Position numbers and translations under genes: made by a program | The notes under the pieces: generated by a model | What the model was told of the DNA's origin: nothing | What the model saw: only the letters and a program-made list of their open reading frames with translations | The model's database searches: none | Assembly: GCA_020025275.1 (NCBI GenBank) | Contig: JAHHSI010000016.1 | Location: 1-48,951 of the forward strand | DNA length: 48,951 nt | Direction of reading: 5' to 3' | Origin: Oscillospiraceae bacterium | Lineage (GTDB): Bacteria > Bacillota > Clostridia > Oscillospirales > Oscillospiraceae | Shown here: positions 1 to 6,560 of the stretch, piece by piece | Layout of the letters: every line of letters starts with the position of its first letter | How positions within the stretch are numbered: the first letter of the stretch is position 1

Positions 1-26
1 TCGAAGACTAAGGAGGGCGTAAGGAA

Positions 27-719
27 ATGTTTAGAGGTAAGAAGTATCAAGAGAGTGCAAAGCAGATCGACAAGGCGATGCTGTATGATCCCCAGGAGGG
101 TCTGGAGCTGATCTGCAAGACGGCATCCGCTAAGTTCGACGAGACTGTTGAGCTGCACGTAAAGTTGGGCGTTGACTCCCGCCACGCTGACCAGCAGGTC
201 CGCGGCGCCATCGTTCTGCCCAACGGCACCGGTAAGACCGCCCGCGTGCTGGTCTTTGCCAAGGGTGACAAGGCTGACGCTGCCCGCGAGGCCGGTGCAG
301 ATTTCGTCGGTGATATGGATCTGGTGGAGAAGATCCAGAAGGAAAACTGGTTCGACTTCGACGTGGTCGTCGCTTCCCCCGACATGATGGGTGTTGTCGG
401 TCGTCTGGGTAAGGTCCTGGGCCCCAAGGGTCTGATGCCCTCCCCCAAGGCCGGTACGGTGACTCCTGATGTGGCTAAGGCCGTGAAGGAAGTCAAGGCC
501 GGTAAGGTCGAGTATCGTCTGGACAAGACCAATATCATCCACTGCCCCATCGGTAAGGTCTCCTTCGGCGCTGAGAAGCTGTTCGAGAACTACACCGCTC
601 TGGTTGGCGCCATCATCAAGGCGAAGCCCGCTGCTGCAAAGGGTCAGTACATCAAGTCCTGCGTGGCGGCTTCCACCATGGGCCCCGGCGTCAAGATGAA
701 CGCCAACAAGCAGCTCTAA
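27..719 (+). CDS. rplA: 50S ribosomal protein L1
   Basis: Ribosomal protein L1 (230 aa, normal bacterial length), which binds 23S rRNA at the L1 stalk beside the E site and can repress its own mRNA in other bacteria. The sequence carries the L1 hallmarks: a VGRLGKVLGPKGLMPSPKAGTV-like block in the middle, then a KAGKVEYRLDKTNIIHCPIGK segment and a C-terminal GPGVKMN. The start is fixed by an AGGAGG-type site at about 11-16. The window opens directly upstream, so the usual partner rplK presumably lies just outside. A separate promoter follows this gene, so rplJ-rplL can be transcribed independently. Very secure call. Confidence 0.98.
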   Translation: MFRGKKYQESAKQIDKAMLYDPQEGLELICKTASAKFDETVELHVKLGVDSRHADQQVRGAIVLPNGTGKTARVLVFAKGDKADAAREAGADFVGDMDLVEKIQKENWFDFDVVVASPDMMGVVGRLGKVLGPKGLMPSPKAGTVTPDVAKAVKEVKAGKVEYRLDKTNIIHCPIGKVSFGAEKLFENYTALVGAIIKAKPAAAKGQYIKSCVAASTMGPGVKMNANKQL

Positions 720-756
720 TCGAGCGAAAAAAATTCCCTGAACGTATATCTGGGGC

Positions 757-785
757 TTGACAATTTGTCAAACCTTCGATATAAT
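757..785 (+). promoter_or_regulatory. Consensus sigma-A promoter for rplJ-rplL
   Basis: TTGACA at 757-762 and TATAAT at 780-785 with a 17-bp spacer, a perfect match to the housekeeping consensus. It places the transcript start near 792, at the beginning of the L10 leader, and uncouples rplJ-rplL from rplA. Confidence 0.9.
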
Positions 786-791
786 ACCAGA

Positions 792-899
792 TGCGTTCCA
801 AAGACAGCAGGTGGCGCAAGCCGTAAGTCCTGCCGAGGATGGCAAATCGTTATGATTGCTTACACCGTCCTTGTGTCTTTTGGCATAAGGACGGTTTTT
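792..899 (+). promoter_or_regulatory. Ribosomal protein L10 leader RNA
   Basis: The 5' leader of rplJ contains GACAGCAGGTGG followed by CCTGCCGAGGATGG, the kink-turn-bearing core typical of the L10 leader family, to which the L10(L12)4 complex binds to repress its own operon. It ends in a terminator-like hairpin at 864-899, suggesting control by premature termination, as in other Firmicutes. The family match is by eye. Confidence 0.85.
864..899 (+). terminator. Attenuator hairpin in L10 leader
   Basis: Arms CCGTCCTT (865-872) and AAGGACGG (887-894) are followed by TTTTT. It lies between the L10-binding core and the rplJ start, so it is more likely a conditional terminator than the end of rplA. 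Confidence 0.75.
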
Positions 900-945
900 C
901 CATTTTGAACGCACCTACAATTCTAACGGAGGTGAAATCAAAGAA

Positions 946-1470
946 ATGCCCAACGCAAAAGTTTTGTCTGAAAAGCAGGCAATCGTGGCAGCGCTGACCG
1001 ACAAGCTGCAGAATGCAGCCGCTGGTCTGATCGTCGATTACAAGGGTATCACTGTGGCAGAGGATACCGCTCTGCGTGCAGAGTGCCGTGAGAACAACGT
1101 CGAGTACGCTGTTGTGAAGAACACCCTGCTGCGCTTCGCATTCAACAATGTGGGTCTGAGCGAGCTGGACGATCAGCTCAACGGCACCACTTCTCTGGCC
1201 GTGTGCATGGACGACCCGGTCGCTCCTGCTCGCGTCATTGCTGAGCATGCGAAGAAGCTCAACGGTAAGTTTGAGATCAAGGGCGGTTTCATGGAGGGTA
1301 AGGTTATCTCTCTGGACACCGTCAACGCTCTGGCTTCCATCCCCGCTCTGCCCGTGCTGCAGGCTCAGGTTCTGGGTACCATGCTGGCTCCCATTTCCGG
1401 TCTGGCTTGCGTCCTGAAGCAGATCGCCGAGAAGAACGGCGCTCCCGCCGAGGAAGCTGCTGCCGAGTAA
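946..1470 (+). CDS. rplJ: 50S ribosomal protein L10
   Basis: L10 (174 aa) forms the base of the ribosomal stalk; its C-terminal helix holds L7/L12 dimers and its N-terminal domain binds 23S rRNA with L11. The N-terminal half shows the family pattern (EKQAIVAALTDKL, then AAAGLIVDYKGITVAEDTALR), and the KNTLLRFA segment follows. The acidic Ala/Glu-rich end is typical. An AGGAGGT-like site lies at about 927-934. It is followed after 89 bp by rplL, the usual order. Expression is probably set by the upstream L10 leader. Confidence 0.97.
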   Translation: MPNAKVLSEKQAIVAALTDKLQNAAAGLIVDYKGITVAEDTALRAECRENNVEYAVVKNTLLRFAFNNVGLSELDDQLNGTTSLAVCMDDPVAPARVIAEHAKKLNGKFEIKGGFMEGKVISLDTVNALASIPALPVLQAQVLGTMLAPISGLACVLKQIAEKNGAPAEEAAAE

Positions 1471-1559
1471 TTTCGGCACTCTTTCGTCCACGAACGCTGA
1501 TTGTTCGTATCTGATCCATTGGGATCAACCATTATTTTTAAAATTAGGAGGCTATTATC

Positions 1560-1931
1560 ATGTCTGAGAAGATTACCGCTATGATTGAAGAAATCAAGGG
1601 CCTGACCGTTCTGGAGCTGTCCGAGCTGGTGCACGCTCTGGAGGAAGAGTTCGGTGTTTCCGCCGCTGCTATGGCTGCTCCCGCTGCTGGCGCTGCTGCT
1701 CCCGCTGCTGAGGAGAAGACCGAGTTTGACGTTGTTCTGACCGGCTTCGATGCTGCTGCTAAGATCAAGGTCATCAAGGCTGTCCGTGAGATCATGGGCC
1801 TGGGCCTGGCTGAGGCTAAGGCTGCTGTCGAGGGTGCTCCCACCACCATGAAGGAGGGCGTATCCAAGGAGGATGCTGAGGCTCTGAAGAAGCAGGTCGA
1901 AGAGGCCGGCGGTAAGGTCGAGCTGAAGTAA
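1560..1931 (+). CDS. rplL: 50S ribosomal protein L7/L12
   Basis: L7/L12 (123 aa), the multicopy stalk protein that recruits translation GTPases. An N-terminal dimerisation helix region (EEIKGLTVLELSELVHALEE), an Ala/Pro/Gly hinge at roughly residues 36-56, and a C-terminal domain with KIKVIKAVREIMGLGLAEAK are all present. The ribosome binding site AGGAGG sits close upstream of the ATG. A strong terminator follows, so this is the last gene of the stalk operon in the window. Confidence 0.98.
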   Translation: MSEKITAMIEEIKGLTVLELSELVHALEEEFGVSAAAMAAPAAGAAAPAAEEKTEFDVVLTGFDAAAKIKVIKAVREIMGLGLAEAKAAVEGAPTTMKEGVSKEDAEALKKQVEEAGGKVELK

Positions 1932-1953
1932 GTTATACTTCCCAAGACTTGTT

Positions 1954-1986
1954 AAAGAGACACCCATCTGGGTGTCTCTTTTTTTC
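1954..1986 (+). terminator. Rho-independent terminator after rplL
   Basis: A 13-bp stem (1954-1966 with 1969-1981, core GAGACACCC) and a run of T residues. It ends the rplJ-rplL transcript. Confidence 0.92.
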
Positions 1987-2070
1987 GGCAATATGGGGAT
2001 GTAAGGGGAGAGTGGAAGCTGCGGTTGATAGCGATGGCGAGCGGATCGGCAGATCCATGGGAGGGAAAGA

Positions 2071-2103
2071 AAAAAGCTCGGTGCATAGTGCATCGAGCTT
2101 TTG
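2071..2103 (-). terminator. Terminator of the AI-2E-type permease gene
   Basis: On the minus strand, AAGCTCG and CGAGCTT arms with an inner TGCA/TGCA pairing are followed by a T-rich run, 11 bp past the permease stop codon. The A/T-rich flanks on both sides allow weak use in the other direction. Confidence 0.85.
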
Positions 2104-2113
2104 AGAACCGTGT

Positions 2114-3262
2114 TTACTTGTTCGGCGTCTCCTCTGTTGTTGTATCTGCCGAGGCCACGGCAGCGGCCGCCTCCGACCGATTCAAATCGTTTCGCAGCAG
2201 CGTATAGAGTGCCGAGGCCAGCGGGACGCCCAGAAGCATTCCGGGGATGCCCATGACACCGCCGCCCACCGTAACAGCAGCCAGTACCCAGATGCCGGGC
2301 AGACCCAGCGAGGAACCCACGACTTTGGGATAAATGAGGTTGCCCTCCAGCTGCTGCAGCACGCACAGGAAGATCAGGAAGATCAAGGCCTTCAGGGGAC
2401 TGGTCATCAGGATCATGAAGGCACCGACGCACGCGCCGATGTATGCACCGGCAATGGGGATCAGGGCGGTAAAGCCCACCAGTGCACCGATCATGGTGGC
2501 GTACGGGAGGCGCAGGAGCAGCATCCCCAGCGCGCACAGGGTGCCTAAAATCACGGCCTCAATGCACTGGCCGGTGATATAGCGGTGGAAGGAGTTGTTC
2601 AGTACCTGCAGGACATACATCAACTTTTCAAAGTGCTGGGGACGCATATAGTGACGCAGAACGCGGGTGGACTGTGCAGCCAGGCGATTGCGCCCCAGCA
2701 GCAGATAGAAGGAGAAAATCAGCGCCATCAGCAGAGTGACGATGCCGGAAACCAGAGAGGAGAGCGTCGTAATGACCACATCGACAACGCTGCCGATTCC
2801 GGAAGTGACCATGTGGAAAATGTCACCGATTTTCGACTGCCAATCGATGCTCTCCAAGGTGGCGATCAAGTCTTTGGACACAAAATCCAGGGAGGCCAGA
2901 TAGTCCACGGCCCAATCCAATGCGCCTGGCAGCTGGGAAATCAACAGTTGGACGCAGGCGACCAATTCCGGAATGACCAAAGCAATCAACAGAACGACGA
3001 TGGCCAGCAGGGAGAGGATCGCCGCCGATAAACTCAACAACAGGCACCAGCGGGTATTCCTGAAAATGGAGAAGATGGTCCGCTCGTAAAAGCTCATCAA
3101 AATATTCAGAACATAGGCCAAAATGCAGCCCAGCACCAGCGGAAAAGAGGCGCCGATAATCGTCCCGAACAGGTCCGAGATCGAGGGCCAGTAGTGGATG
3201 GCCAGATACAGAAGAAAGATGCAGCCACCGAGTTTCAGATAGTTTTTCGTGGAATAGGTCAT
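2114..3262 (-). CDS. AI-2E family transporter (PerM/TqsA type)
   Basis: Polytopic membrane protein of 382 aa in the AI-2E/UPF0118 family, whose members export varied small molecules; the substrate here cannot be read from sequence. The N-terminus has two hydrophobic segments (LGGCIFLLYLAIHYW, then a Pro/Leu-rich one), a soluble middle, and a C-terminal cluster with GFTALIPIAGAYIGACVG and LGLPGIWVLAAVTVGGGVMG, both typical of the family. The open frame extends 48 codons further upstream through a terminator, but ATG at 3262 has an AAAGGAG site and a promoter at a suitable distance, so I use that start. It is monocistronic, with its own promoter and terminator. Confidence 0.88.
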   Translation of the reverse strand: MTYSTKNYLKLGGCIFLLYLAIHYWPSISDLFGTIIGASFPLVLGCILAYVLNILMSFYERTIFSIFRNTRWCLLLSLSAAILSLLAIVVLLIALVIPELVACVQLLISQLPGALDWAVDYLASLDFVSKDLIATLESIDWQSKIGDIFHMVTSGIGSVVDVVITTLSSLVSGIVTLLMALIFSFYLLLGRNRLAAQSTRVLRHYMRPQHFEKLMYVLQVLNNSFHRYITGQCIEAVILGTLCALGMLLLRLPYATMIGALVGFTALIPIAGAYIGACVGAFMILMTSPLKALIFLIFLCVLQQLEGNLIYPKVVGSSLGLPGIWVLAAVTVGGGVMGIPGMLLGVPLASALYTLLRNDLNRSEAAAAVASADTTTEETPNK

Positions 3263-3324
3263 GGAATGACTCCTTTCATATCGACGATCTGTCGGTAGGG
3301 AGAGCGCTATGCGCTGTACAAAGT

Positions 3325-3353
3325 AGTATAGCAGAAAAAAAGGAAAAACGCAA
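3325..3353 (-). promoter_or_regulatory. Probable promoter of the AI-2E-type permease
   Basis: Minus strand TTGCGT (3353-3348), 17-bp spacer, TATACT (3330-3325). It lies between the suf terminator and the chosen start at 3262, which supports the short start. Confidence 0.65.
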
Positions 3354-3392
3354 AAAAGAAAATCTCCGGAACTGAGGTGTTCCGGAGATTTT
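3350..3392 (-). terminator. Terminator of sufC-sufB
   Basis: A 12-bp perfect stem with arms 3361-3372 and 3379-3390 (core TCTCCGGAAC), followed on the minus strand by a T-rich tail. It begins 14 bp past the sufB-like stop. Confidence 0.9.
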
Positions 3393-3405
3393 TTGGTACA
3401 AACCA

Positions 3406-4332
3406 TCAGGCCAAAAAGCCCTTGAGAATGGTATCCTCTGCCTGCTCGGCAGTCAAACCCAGCGTTTCCAGCTTCAGCAGCTGATCGCCGGCGATCTTTC
3501 CGATGGCGGCCTCATGGATGAGCTGTGCATCCGTATCATTGGCGGAAATTTCCGGAATGGAACGGATCTTGGCATCCCCCATGATGATGGAGTCGCACTG
3601 AACGTGGCCAAAACAGGGGGCGTTGCCCACCATACGAGGGTAGAACACCTGGTGTGAGTTGTCCTGCGCCACGGAGCGGGAGATGACACGGCCCTTGGCG
3701 TCCTTGCCGTTGAGCTCGATCTCCATCTCGCTGATGGCCTCCTGCTTACCGTGGGTCAGCAGACGCTCGGTGACGACCACCTCGCTGCCCGCCTCACAGA
3801 AAAATTTGGTCATGCGCTTGGTGGAGTCGATGCCGCGGATCTGGACCGTGTCCATCTGCATGGTGGAATTCTCGCCCAGATAGACAACCGTCTCCGGATT
3901 CATCACATTGGTGCCGTCGGCCTTCTCCGAAACCTCGCCGTAGTGCTTCTCGCTGTAGCGCACGCGGGAGTTCTTGCCGATGTAGAAGGTGTGGATACCG
4001 TCGTGGCGGGACTCGTTGCAGCCGGTGTTGTGGATGCCGCAGCCGGCCACGATCTCAATATCGCAGTTATCGCCGATATAGAAATCGTTGTAGACCAGTT
4101 CCGAAACGCCGGTCTTGGTGATGATCACCGGGATGTGACATACTTCCCCTTGCGTTCCGTCCTTGATGCGGATGTCGATGCCCTCCTTGTCGGTCTTGGA
4201 GGTAATTTCAATATGTTCGGTGCTCTGCCGTGCCTCACAACCGCTGTCCTTGCGGATGTTGAAGGCGCCAACGGGCTTGCCGGTGAGATCGGCAATCTTT
4301 TCCAACAGGCTGCTGTCGATTTCGTTCATCAT
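3406..4332 (-). CDS. sufB: SufB/SufD-like Fe-S scaffold, short form
   Basis: Protein of 308 aa with the SufB/SufD beta-helix core, the scaffold part of an Fe-S cluster assembly machine driven by the SufC ATPase. Recognisable parts are the GAEVVVTERLL-like strand region (here GSEVVVTERLL), SRSVAQDNSHQVFYPRM, a CDSIIMGDAKIRSIPEI block and LIHEAAIGKIAGDQL near the C-terminus, where the SufC-binding region lies in relatives. SufB is usually about 470 aa, so the N-terminal extension is missing. It overlaps sufC by 4 bp (ATGA). No sufD, sufS or sufU is adjacent, which matches the two-gene SMS-type system described for anaerobes. Cysteines occur at several places and could be ligands. Assignment to SufB rather than SufD is inferred. 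Confidence 0.88.
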   Translation of the reverse strand: MMNEIDSSLLEKIADLTGKPVGAFNIRKDSGCEARQSTEHIEITSKTDKEGIDIRIKDGTQGEVCHIPVIITKTGVSELVYNDFYIGDNCDIEIVAGCGIHNTGCNESRHDGIHTFYIGKNSRVRYSEKHYGEVSEKADGTNVMNPETVVYLGENSTMQMDTVQIRGIDSTKRMTKFFCEAGSEVVVTERLLTHGKQEAISEMEIELNGKDAKGRVISRSVAQDNSHQVFYPRMVGNAPCFGHVQCDSIIMGDAKIRSIPEISANDTDAQLIHEAAIGKIAGDQLLKLETLGLTAEQAEDTILKGFLA

Positions 4333-5069
4333 GCCTTGTCATCCTCCTTCTTTAATACGGGACATGTCCCCATGGTGTTCTCGAGGATCAGAGGGAAGAT
4401 CTCCTCGGTGGTGCCGCGATGGGCAATCTGACCGCCGGCCACGACCACGATCTCATCGGCCAGCTGAATGATGCGCTCCTGATGGGAAATGATGATCATG
4501 GTGGCGTCGTTCTGGCGGTGGATCTGTTCAAAGGTCTCCGTCAGGCGGGCGAAGCTCCACAGGTCGATCCCGGCCTCCGGCTCGTCAAAAATCATCAGCT
4601 GTGCGTTGCGGGCCAGAATGGTGGCGATCTCAATGCGCTTTACCTCGCCGCCGGAGAGACTGACGTCCACTTCGCGGTCCAGATAGTCGTTGGCGCACAG
4701 ACCGACCTTGGTGAGGAACTGGCAGCAGCGATCCTTGCTCAGCTTCTGCTCACCGGCAGACAGCAGCAGCAGGTCGTGGACCGTGATCCCCTTGAAGCGG
4801 GGGGGCTGCTGAAAGCCGTAGCTGATGCCCAGACGTGCCCGCTCGGTAATGTTCAAGTGTGTGATGTCCTGCCCATTATAGAGGACCTGCCCCTCCGTGG
4901 GCTCCACCAGCCCCATAATGATCTTGGCCAGGGTCGTCTTGCCGCCGCCGTTGGGGCCGGTAAAGACCACCATGCGGTGATCAGGAATGGTGAGACTGAC
5001 ATCCTTCAAAATATCCAGCGTCCCCTCCGGAGAGGCAACGCGGTAAGAGATATGTTTCAATTCCAGCAT
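4329..5069 (-). CDS. sufC: Fe-S cluster assembly ATPase SufC
   Basis: ABC-type ATPase (246 aa, normal SufC length) that powers Fe-S cluster assembly on the SufB/D scaffold in the cytoplasm. Walker A GPNGGGKTT lies near residue 39, the SufC-type signature LSGGEVKR in the middle, and Walker B LMIFDEPEAGID after it. The phrase YGFQQPPRFKGI is a typical SufC Q-loop region. The start at 5069 has an AGGAGG site 6-7 nt upstream; the open frame extends 30 codons further but without support. It is followed directly by the sufB-like gene with a 4-bp overlap, implying translational coupling. Confidence 0.94.
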   Translation of the reverse strand: MLELKHISYRVASPEGTLDILKDVSLTIPDHRMVVFTGPNGGGKTTLAKIIMGLVEPTEGQVLYNGQDITHLNITERARLGISYGFQQPPRFKGITVHDLLLLSAGEQKLSKDRCCQFLTKVGLCANDYLDREVDVSLSGGEVKRIEIATILARNAQLMIFDEPEAGIDLWSFARLTETFEQIHRQNDATMIIISHQERIIQLADEIVVVAGGQIAHRGTTEEIFPLILENTMGTCPVLKKEDDKA

Positions 5070-5098
5070 GGAATACTCCTCCTTGCGGTAATGGTACG

Positions 5099-5130
5099 GC
5101 AACGGATTGGGAAAAGGAATCATCCGTTGC
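5099..5130 (-). repeat. Inverted repeat in sufC leader
   Basis: Arms GCAACGGAT (5099-5107) and ATCCGTTGC (5122-5130) pair perfectly over 9 bp with a 14-nt loop. It lies between the inferred transcript start and the sufC ribosome binding site. It could be an operator or an RNA hairpin; no T run follows, so it is not a standard terminator. Confidence 0.6.
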
Positions 5131-5167
5131 ATTTGCCACAGGTGAAAGCCTGTATGCACAATTAATT

Positions 5168-5196
5168 ATTTTAGCAGAAAATATTGGGAAAAGCAA
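5168..5196 (-). promoter_or_regulatory. Probable promoter of sufC-sufB
   Basis: Minus strand TTGCTT (5196-5191), 17-bp spacer, TAAAAT (5173-5168), about 100 nt upstream of the sufC start. Confidence 0.6.
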
Positions 5197-5278
5197 CGTT
5201 AAATCTGCGTTTTTTCTCAGAAAGAGCACCTCTTTTATCAGGAAAACATACGATGGGGTGAGAAAGGAGCGTTCGCAC

Positions 5279-5872
5279 ATGGAAATGAAAAAAGAATCGA
5301 TCCCGGACTACCTGCAATATGACCTGATTTGGCAGCGGGTAGCCCCGGATCTGAACCCCTATCCCGAAGCACGGGAGGCACTTGCCGCACGGAAAAAGCA
5401 TTCCGCAGTTTCGCAGCAGAGGCCTTCGTGTTCCCGGAAGAAAGAACAGGCAGAGTCACATACAGCCAGTAAAGCATCGTTGGAGGGGCTGCTGGATCGG
5501 GTGTTAGCAGGACGGTGTGACTATCTGCGGTATGCCCGCTGCGCCCCCACGGTTCAGGGGCGGTGTGCACTGCAGCAAATGGCTGCGGAGATGGGCGAAG
5601 AGGGCCGCCGGCTGCTGTCTTACCACTATGTGACCACAGGCAAGTGCTATGAGACATCGGGCCATGGACAGGAGCGTGGACCGCTGCTCTCCTGGTGTCA
5701 GGCACTGCGAAAATTCTATCAGGAGGAGCGAGAGGGGGCAGAGTGCTGTCAGAATCTGGCAAGAAAAACGGAAGATCATTGTCTGCGTACGATCCTGATG
5801 GACTGCACGGAAGCGTGCAATCGACGCTCTGCAATGCTGCTGCGCCTGTTGGGCTGTCATATGCGAGCATAG
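5279..5872 (+). CDS. Cys-rich helical protein, possibly ferritin-like
   Basis: Protein of 197 aa that I do not firmly recognise. Residues 1-30 are Pro/aromatic-rich (IPDYLQYDLIWQRVAPDLNP), residues about 30-70 are charged and low-complexity, and the rest is predicted helical with Glu-rich turns (AAEMGEEGRRLLSYHY, FYQEEREGAECC), which loosely recalls ferritin-like four-helix proteins. It has 12 cysteines, many for its size. The start at 5279 has AAGGAG 8 nt upstream; an in-frame GTG at 5258 overlaps that site and is unlikely. It is divergent from sufC and stands alone on its strand. No signal peptide or membrane segment is seen. The ferritin-like idea is an inference. Confidence 0.6.
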   Translation: MEMKKESIPDYLQYDLIWQRVAPDLNPYPEAREALAARKKHSAVSQQRPSCSRKKEQAESHTASKASLEGLLDRVLAGRCDYLRYARCAPTVQGRCALQQMAAEMGEEGRRLLSYHYVTTGKCYETSGHGQERGPLLSWCQALRKFYQEEREGAECCQNLARKTEDHCLRTILMDCTEACNRRSAMLLRLLGCHMRA

Positions 5873-6013
5873 GATAGCCCCCCACTTATGACCGGGGACA
5901 TGATTAAAGAGAGCCGCCGGACTGGTTCAGCGGTGAAGAAGGCGGCTGTAAGGAGAGGTGTCTCAGGCGGTGGCGTCATGTGGGACGGTACAGGGATCGT
6001 CGTGACATAAATC

Positions 6014-6046
6014 ACCCATCGTTGTCATTTTTCGACAACGATGGGT
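6014..6046. repeat. Perfect 13-bp inverted repeat
   Basis: ACCCATCGTTGTC (6014-6026) and its complement (6034-6046) flank a 7-nt T-rich loop. The tail ATTATTG is poor for a terminator on the plus strand, although it could end the 5279-5872 transcript. Confidence 0.7.
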
Positions 6047-6203
6047 ATTATTGTCTATGTACTATACGTATTGTATTTAAAAATAGAGAAAAAAGAAGGG
6101 AAAACCGGCGGTGAAGCCAAGGCAGGAGGGGAGTGTAGTCACGAGTTCAAGGGAGGAAAGGGCGGCTTGCGGAAGGTGAGAGATCACGCTGCGAGACGGG
6201 CAT

Positions 6204-6270
6204 ATGGCCGCAAAAGAGGGCACGTTGCAGGTAAGAGCGACCTATGGCAGCACGAGAAGGCACGTTGCAG
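6204..6270. repeat. Two imperfect 27-bp direct repeats, 40-bp period
   Basis: Copies at 6204-6230 and 6244-6270 match at 23 of 27 positions and end in the identical GGCACGTTGCAG. The 40-bp period is not a multiple of three, which argues against coding. Confidence 0.7.
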
Positions 6271-6520
6271 CAAAAGTCGACAGGCGATGAAGGATAGAGC
6301 CGGCGCAGACAGGTGACGGCGCCAACCGACACAAACCGGGCGGTAGTGCAAAAATGTGACAACAAAGCGTAATATAAATAGAATAATATACTATTTGTAT
6401 TGGTGTGGCATCCTGTAAGGATAGAAGATCCAGTGAAGGCGAGCGTAGCGAGCACATCGCCGGAGCCAATGGCGCACGGAGCCGTTGGGAAAGGGCGAAG
6501 TGTCCGGCGCACACGGGCAG

Positions 6521-6548
6521 AAAAAAACCGCCCTCGTAAGGGCGGTTT
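6521..6548 (-). terminator. Terminator of the fakA-like gene
   Basis: AAACCGCCCT (6525-6534) and AGGGCGGTTT (6539-6548) form a 10-bp stem; read on the minus strand it ends in a run of seven T. It starts 13 bp past the stop at 6561. Confidence 0.93.
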
Positions 6549-6560
6549 GGGGTATTGTTT

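Larger units (their letters stand above)
5873..6520. other. Long gap between convergent genes
   Basis: No convincing gene in about 650 bp. It holds a perfect 13-bp hairpin (6014-6046), a purine-rich stretch (about 6080-6180), an imperfect direct repeat (6204-6270), an A/T-rich island (about 6360-6400) and a GC-rich end containing GCGAGCGTAGCGAGC. A 91-codon open frame from 6041 lacks a ribosome binding site and has a biased, Lys/Gly-rich composition, so I do not call it. Confidence 0.6.

Noticed and set aside
5258..5278. GTG start seven codons upstream of the orphan Cys-rich gene.
   Set aside because: The AAGGAG site lies inside this stretch and fits the ATG at 5279.
6041..6316. 91-codon open frame starting in a hairpin.
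   Set aside because: No ribosome binding site, start buried in a 13-bp stem, Lys/Gly-biased product, and a repeat period of 40 bp that breaks the reading frame.
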